A stretch of 6,761 nt of DNA from Bacillota bacterium. GTDB taxonomy: Bacteria > Bacillota > Clostridia > Lachnospirales > Lachnospiraceae. Numbering within the stretch: position 1 is the stretch's first letter; the number at the start of each line of letters is the position of its first letter. The stretch covers positions 1-6,761 of the forward strand of contig JAFACO010000481.1 in the NCBI GenBank assembly GCA_023425485.1, in the 5' to 3' direction. Shown in pieces: positions 4,987-6,761 of this stretch. Under the pieces are notes generated by a model. That model was not told the DNA's origin. It worked only from the letters and a program-made list of their open reading frames with translations, and searched no databases. The position numbers were made by a program, and so were the translations under genes.

Positions 4987-6219
4987 TTGCAAAAGTTGCA
5001 GCGTGGTGCACAATTTTTGGAGTTTAATAAAGAGGTTTCCGAACGATTTGAAAATAAGTATCCGACTAAAAGCAGATTGGCTAAATTTTTGGAATCCAAT
5101 TCTTTCCCTTTATTTAAAAATAATAAAATAGAATATTATCCCATGGGTGAGGATGTCTTTGAAGCCATCTTTTTAGAAATGGAGCGTGCTGAGAAATTCA
5201 TTCTTCTTAATTTCTTTATTGTTGCAGATGGAGTTTTATGGAGGAGAATGCACGAGGTTTTACTTAAGAAAATGCGTGAAGGAGTGGAAGTTAAGTTCTT
5301 ATACGATGATTTTGGTGCGACACTTCGTACACCGACGCATTTTAAAAGAAGCTTGGAACACGAAGGTATGCAAGTGCGAGCCTTCAATCCAATCCATAAA
5401 TATACAGATAAACTTTATATGAACTACCGATCCCATCAAAAGATAATCGTTATTGATGGTAATATTGGTTTTACCGGAGGCATGAATCTTGCAGATGAAT
5501 ACGTTAATCTTGTTGACCGCTATGGGGTTTGGAAGGATAATGCGGTTCGTGTGGAAGGGGATGCAGTTTGGGGGTTAACAGTTACCTTCTTGCAAATGTG
5601 GGAGGTTTCTAGTGGAGAAACCCCTATGGACTATAACCCTTACCGTCCATCAAAGGTGTTTGAAGAAAACGATGTATATTGCCAGGTAATCTCGGACGGA
5701 CCTGCGAATAATCCCAGGAATCCAATTGAAGATACTTATAAGCAAATGATATATTATGCAAAGAAGGTATTGTACATTACTACCCCGTATCTTATAATTG
5801 AAGATGATATGAGGGATGCATTGATTACTGCGGCACGAAGCGGTATTGATGTAAGAATTATCACTCCCTTTATACCGGATAAGAAGAATGTGAAGGTACT
5901 GACCACCTATAATTATGGTAGATTACTGGAAGCAGGTGTAAGAATTTTTGAATATTCACCTGGCTTTATTCATGCAAAAACTATTTTGACCGAAGACAGT
6001 GCAATTATCGGAACGATAAATATGGATTATCGTAGTTTTCATCTTCATTATGAATGTGGAGTATGGATCTGTGATAAAAATACAGTACAGACCATCAGAG
6101 ATGATCTTCTTGTCACCATGGAGCTATCACATGAGATGTCACTTGCAGAATGGAAGCAAAGACCGGTTTGGATTAAGATGTATGAAAAAGTATTGAATTT
6201 GTTCTCAACCTTAATGTAA
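4987..6219 (+). CDS. cls: Cardiolipin synthase, catalytic two-PLD-domain part (N-terminal anchor split off)
   Basis: Numbered from the TTG at 4987 (410 residues); the frame is open back to 4951. The protein joins two phosphatidylglycerols, or PG and another donor, into cardiolipin at the inner membrane face. PLD domain 1 has YRSHQKIIVIDGNIGFTGGMN (H150, K152, D157). PLD domain 2 has FIHAKTILTEDSAIIGTINM (H329, K331), with Glu336 where the HxK(x)4D motif has Asp; Asp337 follows. Other family marks are YYPMGEDVFEA, YDDFG, NLADEYVN, WKDNAVRVEG, TPYLI and NMDYRSFHLHYECG. Usual length is ~480-510 residues with two N-terminal helices. Those helices are encoded just upstream, before the in-frame TAG at 4948-4950. 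Without them the product would be soluble or peripheral. No good start codon lies at proper distance from AGGAGG (4963-4968), so 4987 is only a placeholder. The catalytic region has no other stop, so decay, if any, is recent. Family certain; intactness doubtful. Confidence 0.88.
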   Translation: MQKLQRGAQFLEFNKEVSERFENKYPTKSRLAKFLESNSFPLFKNNKIEYYPMGEDVFEAIFLEMERAEKFILLNFFIVADGVLWRRMHEVLLKKMREGVEVKFLYDDFGATLRTPTHFKRSLEHEGMQVRAFNPIHKYTDKLYMNYRSHQKIIVIDGNIGFTGGMNLADEYVNLVDRYGVWKDNAVRVEGDAVWGLTVTFLQMWEVSSGETPMDYNPYRPSKVFEENDVYCQVISDGPANNPRNPIEDTYKQMIYYAKKVLYITTPYLIIEDDMRDALITAARSGIDVRIITPFIPDKKNVKVLTTYNYGRLLEAGVRIFEYSPGFIHAKTILTEDSAIIGTINMDYRSFHLHYECGVWICDKNTVQTIRDDLLVTMELSHEMSLAEWKQRPVWIKMYEKVLNLFSTLM

Positions 6220-6283
6220 TAAAATTTAATAAGCAGTTTTGCAAATAAACAGATAATGCATCCCCAAAGAAGGAGTTGAAATC

Positions 6284-6535
6284 ATGCATACCAATGTTTG
6301 TAAACATTGTCAAAAAGTATTTCAATCCAGGTATAAGACCTATGCCTGTAGTGCCTGCAAGGAAATTGATCGTGATCATTTTGATGATATTGAGGCTTAT
6401 CTGAAAGAATTTCCTAACAGTAATGCTTTACAGATTTCAGAAGCACTGGGCATCACTGCTTTTGAGGTTTTGAATTATGTGAAAGAGGGACGACTTAACG
6501 TTTCAAAAGGAACGTTTGAACGTTTGTCTGAATAA
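6284..6535 (+). CDS. YvyF/TIGR03826-like small zinc-ribbon + HTH protein
   Basis: 83 residues, ATG at 6284 with SD AAGGAG (6270-6275) at 8-nt spacing. The N-terminal zinc ribbon has CKHC (C6, C9) and CSAC (C22, C25). It is followed by an acidic helix (EIDRDHFDDIEAYLKEFP) and a helix-turn-helix-like segment at about 45-72 (ALQISEALGITAFEVLNYVKEGRL). This is the build of the small protein family found in flagellar late operons of Firmicutes (YvyF, TIGR03826), thought to be regulatory but without a defined mechanism. There are no flagellar genes in this window; neighbours are the cardiolipin synthase 64 nt upstream and ruvA downstream. With no terminator after the synthase it may share its transcript. 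Family call is from pattern, so moderate. Confidence 0.7.
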   Translation: MHTNVCKHCQKVFQSRYKTYACSACKEIDRDHFDDIEAYLKEFPNSNALQISEALGITAFEVLNYVKEGRLNVSKGTFERLSE

Positions 6536-6551
6536 AGTTAGCTTTTGCTTG

Positions 6552-6581
6552 TTCGACTTAGGGTTAGAGTTTTTCTATAAG
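6552..6581 (+). promoter_or_regulatory. Weak candidate promoter for ruvA
   Basis: TTCGAC (6552-6557; 4/6), 18-bp spacer, TATAAG (6576-6581; 4/6), 41 nt before the ruvA ATG. It is the best pair in the 87-nt gap but mediocre. No terminator is visible in this gap, so readthrough from the upstream gene is equally possible. Confidence 0.3.
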
Positions 6582-6601
6582 AAGTAATAAGTAAGAAGTA
6601 A
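6578..6601 (+). repeat. 10-bp direct repeat in the ruvA leader
   Basis: TAAGAAGTAA occurs at 6578-6587 and again at 6592-6601, separated by TAAG, a 14-bp period. Low complexity and purine-rich; the role is unknown. Confidence 0.45.
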
Positions 6602-6622
6602 GGATACAGATGAGGTGTTAGG

Positions 6623-6761
6623 ATGATAGGTTATCTAAAGGGAGAACTGGCCGAAATAAAGGAAAACTATGTGGTGCTGGAAGTGGGTCAAATTGGATAT
6701 GAAGTATATTTACCTGCTTCTGCCATAATGGACCTTCCTTCCAGGGGCAGTGTCATAAAAC
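6623..6761 (+). CDS. ruvA: Holliday junction branch migration protein RuvA (3' end outside window)
   Basis: 46 codons visible, starting MIGYLKGELAEIKENYVVLE and continuing VGQIGYEVYLPASAIMDLP. This is the OB-fold domain I of RuvA, with the family's MIGxxKG opening and G-x-GY-x-V strand. RuvA binds four-way junctions as a tetramer and loads the RuvB motor; ruvB normally follows, beyond this window. SD GAGGTG (6612-6617) precedes the ATG by 5 nt. The visible part has no defect. Confidence 0.96.
   Translation, partial: MIGYLKGELAEIKENYVVLEVGQIGYEVYLPASAIMDLPSRGSVIK

Noticed and set aside
4940..5131. Frame-2 ORF across the amber junction, considered as a frameshift route into the synthase
   Set aside because: Its product has no Cls-like pattern after the first residues, while frame 1 matches the family on both sides of the TAG. 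No frameshift is needed.
6497..6525. Three copies of AACGTTT near the end of the YvyF-like gene
   Set aside because: They lie inside coding sequence (LNVSKGTFERL) with uneven spacing (14 and 8 bp) and are explained by codon use. Chance is likely.

Overview
The window is low-GC, SD-rich DNA of a Gram-positive Clostridia type. The gene families and their sequence character fit Lachnospiraceae, for example the Lachnoclostridium group; this is a judgement from family resemblance, not a search. All recognisable genes are chromosomal housekeeping or membrane genes. I see no CRISPR array, transposase, tRNA or rRNA.

Layout. (1) 1-670: the 3' part of a DUF177/YceD gene, then rpmF (ribosomal protein L32), closed by a clear intrinsic terminator. 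(2) 671-1005: no full gene. It holds, on the minus strand, the first ~18 codons of a MerR-family regulator that still has its SD and a MerR-type promoter (TTGACT, 19-bp spacer, TAGAAT), so it is a decayed remnant. It also holds a possible plus-strand promoter lying over a dyad. (3) 1006-2336: three closely spaced plus-strand genes for unrecognised membrane proteins: a two-helix TPR protein, a 47-residue two-helix protein and a 122-residue two-helix protein with an acidic tail. (4) 2384-2418: a perfect 17-bp-arm palindrome between convergent genes. (5) 2489-3613, minus strand: a YprB/MrfB-like DEDD exonuclease. (6) 3614-3813: the divergent control region, with an AT-rich dyad and an extended -10 box. 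(7) 3814-6219: a CmpB-type (PF06541) membrane domain followed in the same reading frame by a cardiolipin synthase. The frame is broken once, by a TAG at 4948-4950. (8) 6284-6535: a small YvyF/TIGR03826-like zinc-ribbon/HTH protein. (9) 6623 to the edge: the start of ruvA.

The most interesting point is the CmpB-cardiolipin synthase locus. The last ~75 residues of the first ORF are not an ordinary CmpB tail. They read as the N-terminal membrane anchor (PLDc_N) of the cardiolipin synthase whose catalytic part begins right after the stop, in the same frame. Either one amber mutation (or base-calling error) has split a fused gene, or the two halves are made separately by reinitiation or readthrough. 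The second point is the MerR remnant with an intact regulator-type promoter but almost no coding sequence.
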